Assembly: GCF_009696045.1 (NCBI RefSeq)
Contig: NZ_VUMT01000004.1
Coordinates: 1 to 64,000, forward strand
Reading direction: 5' to 3'
DNA: 64,000 nt
Source of the DNA: Velocimicrobium porci
GTDB lineage: Bacteria; Bacillota; Clostridia; Lachnospirales; Lachnospiraceae
Below the pieces are notes generated by a model. That model was not told the origin of the DNA. It saw only the letters and a list, made by a program, of their open reading frames with translations, and searched no databases. Positions 63,926 to 64,000 of this stretch are shown here, one piece after another (the stretch's first letter is position 1; every line of letters begins with the position of its first letter). The position numbers and the translations under genes are program-made.

Positions 63926-64000
63926 GTATTCTGAAACTATTTTCCTATAAATTTATCGACAAAAAGCAAAAAAAACTGCCATACAAGACAAAACAAGCAA

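Noticed and set aside
1-64000. CRISPR arrays, insertion sequences, prophage genes, tRNA or rRNA genes
   Set aside because: No regularly spaced repeats, transposase or integrase frames, phage structural genes or RNA gene signatures were recognised on either strand.

Overview
The window is low-GC DNA (roughly one third G+C by eye) from a motile anaerobic Clostridia genome. CodY, SpoIIGA, sigma-E, sigma-G, a SpoVD-type PBP and YlmC/YmxH place it in the endospore-forming Bacillota. The flagellar gene set (FliY, CheC, CheD, FlbD, FapA/DUF342, DUF6115) and the gene order resemble flagellated Lachnospiraceae (Roseburia/Agathobacter/Lachnospira type). Genus is inference. Every credible gene is on the minus strand, so the window is read from 64000 down to 1.

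Region A (64000-52458) is the division and cell wall (dcw) cluster: mraZ, rsmH, ftsL, two class B PBPs, mraY, murD, ftsW/spoVE, murA and ftsQ. It has a sigma-A promoter followed by a 10-bp-phased set of AAGTGG boxes that look like MraZ operators. murE, murF, murG, murC and ftsA are not in the cluster.

Region B (52409-47414) starts with ftsZ, which has its own promoter and terminator. It continues with the sporulation genes spoIIGA-sigE-sigG, then ylmC and nrdR, and ends at a terminator. The spoIIGA promoter has an unusually long spacer of the Spo0A-activated type.

Region C (47350-41410) holds comM (yifB), dprA, topA and codY. The order dprA-topA-codY-flgB recalls Bacillus subtilis, with the intervening genes of that species missing.

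Region D (41241-6467) is a fla/che operon of about 35 kb with 40 consecutive genes. It has a sigma-A promoter ahead of flgB and a strong terminator after the last gene. Transcription order is basal body and export (flgB to fliJ), hook (fliK, flgD, flgE), motor (motA, motB, fliL), switch (fliM, fliY, cheY), export gate (fliO-fliR, flhB, flhA), placement (flhF, flhG), a PilZ brake, chemotaxis (cheB, cheA, cheW, cheC, cheD) and sigma-28 (fliA). Five poorly described genes sit around and after fliA. Flagellin, flgM, the hook-filament junction genes, cheR and chemoreceptors are not in the window.

Region E (6265-418) is an accessory metabolic region: a drug/metabolite-type permease with a small winged-helix-like protein, a PocR-domain histidine kinase with an AraC-type response regulator, an iron-dependent alcohol dehydrogenase, and a LicA-like choline/ethanolamine kinase. 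The content suggests sensing and use of a small alcohol or amino-alcohol, but no substrate can be read from the sequence. The last 417 bases are non-coding and contain two hairpins that look like a dispersed intergenic repeat.
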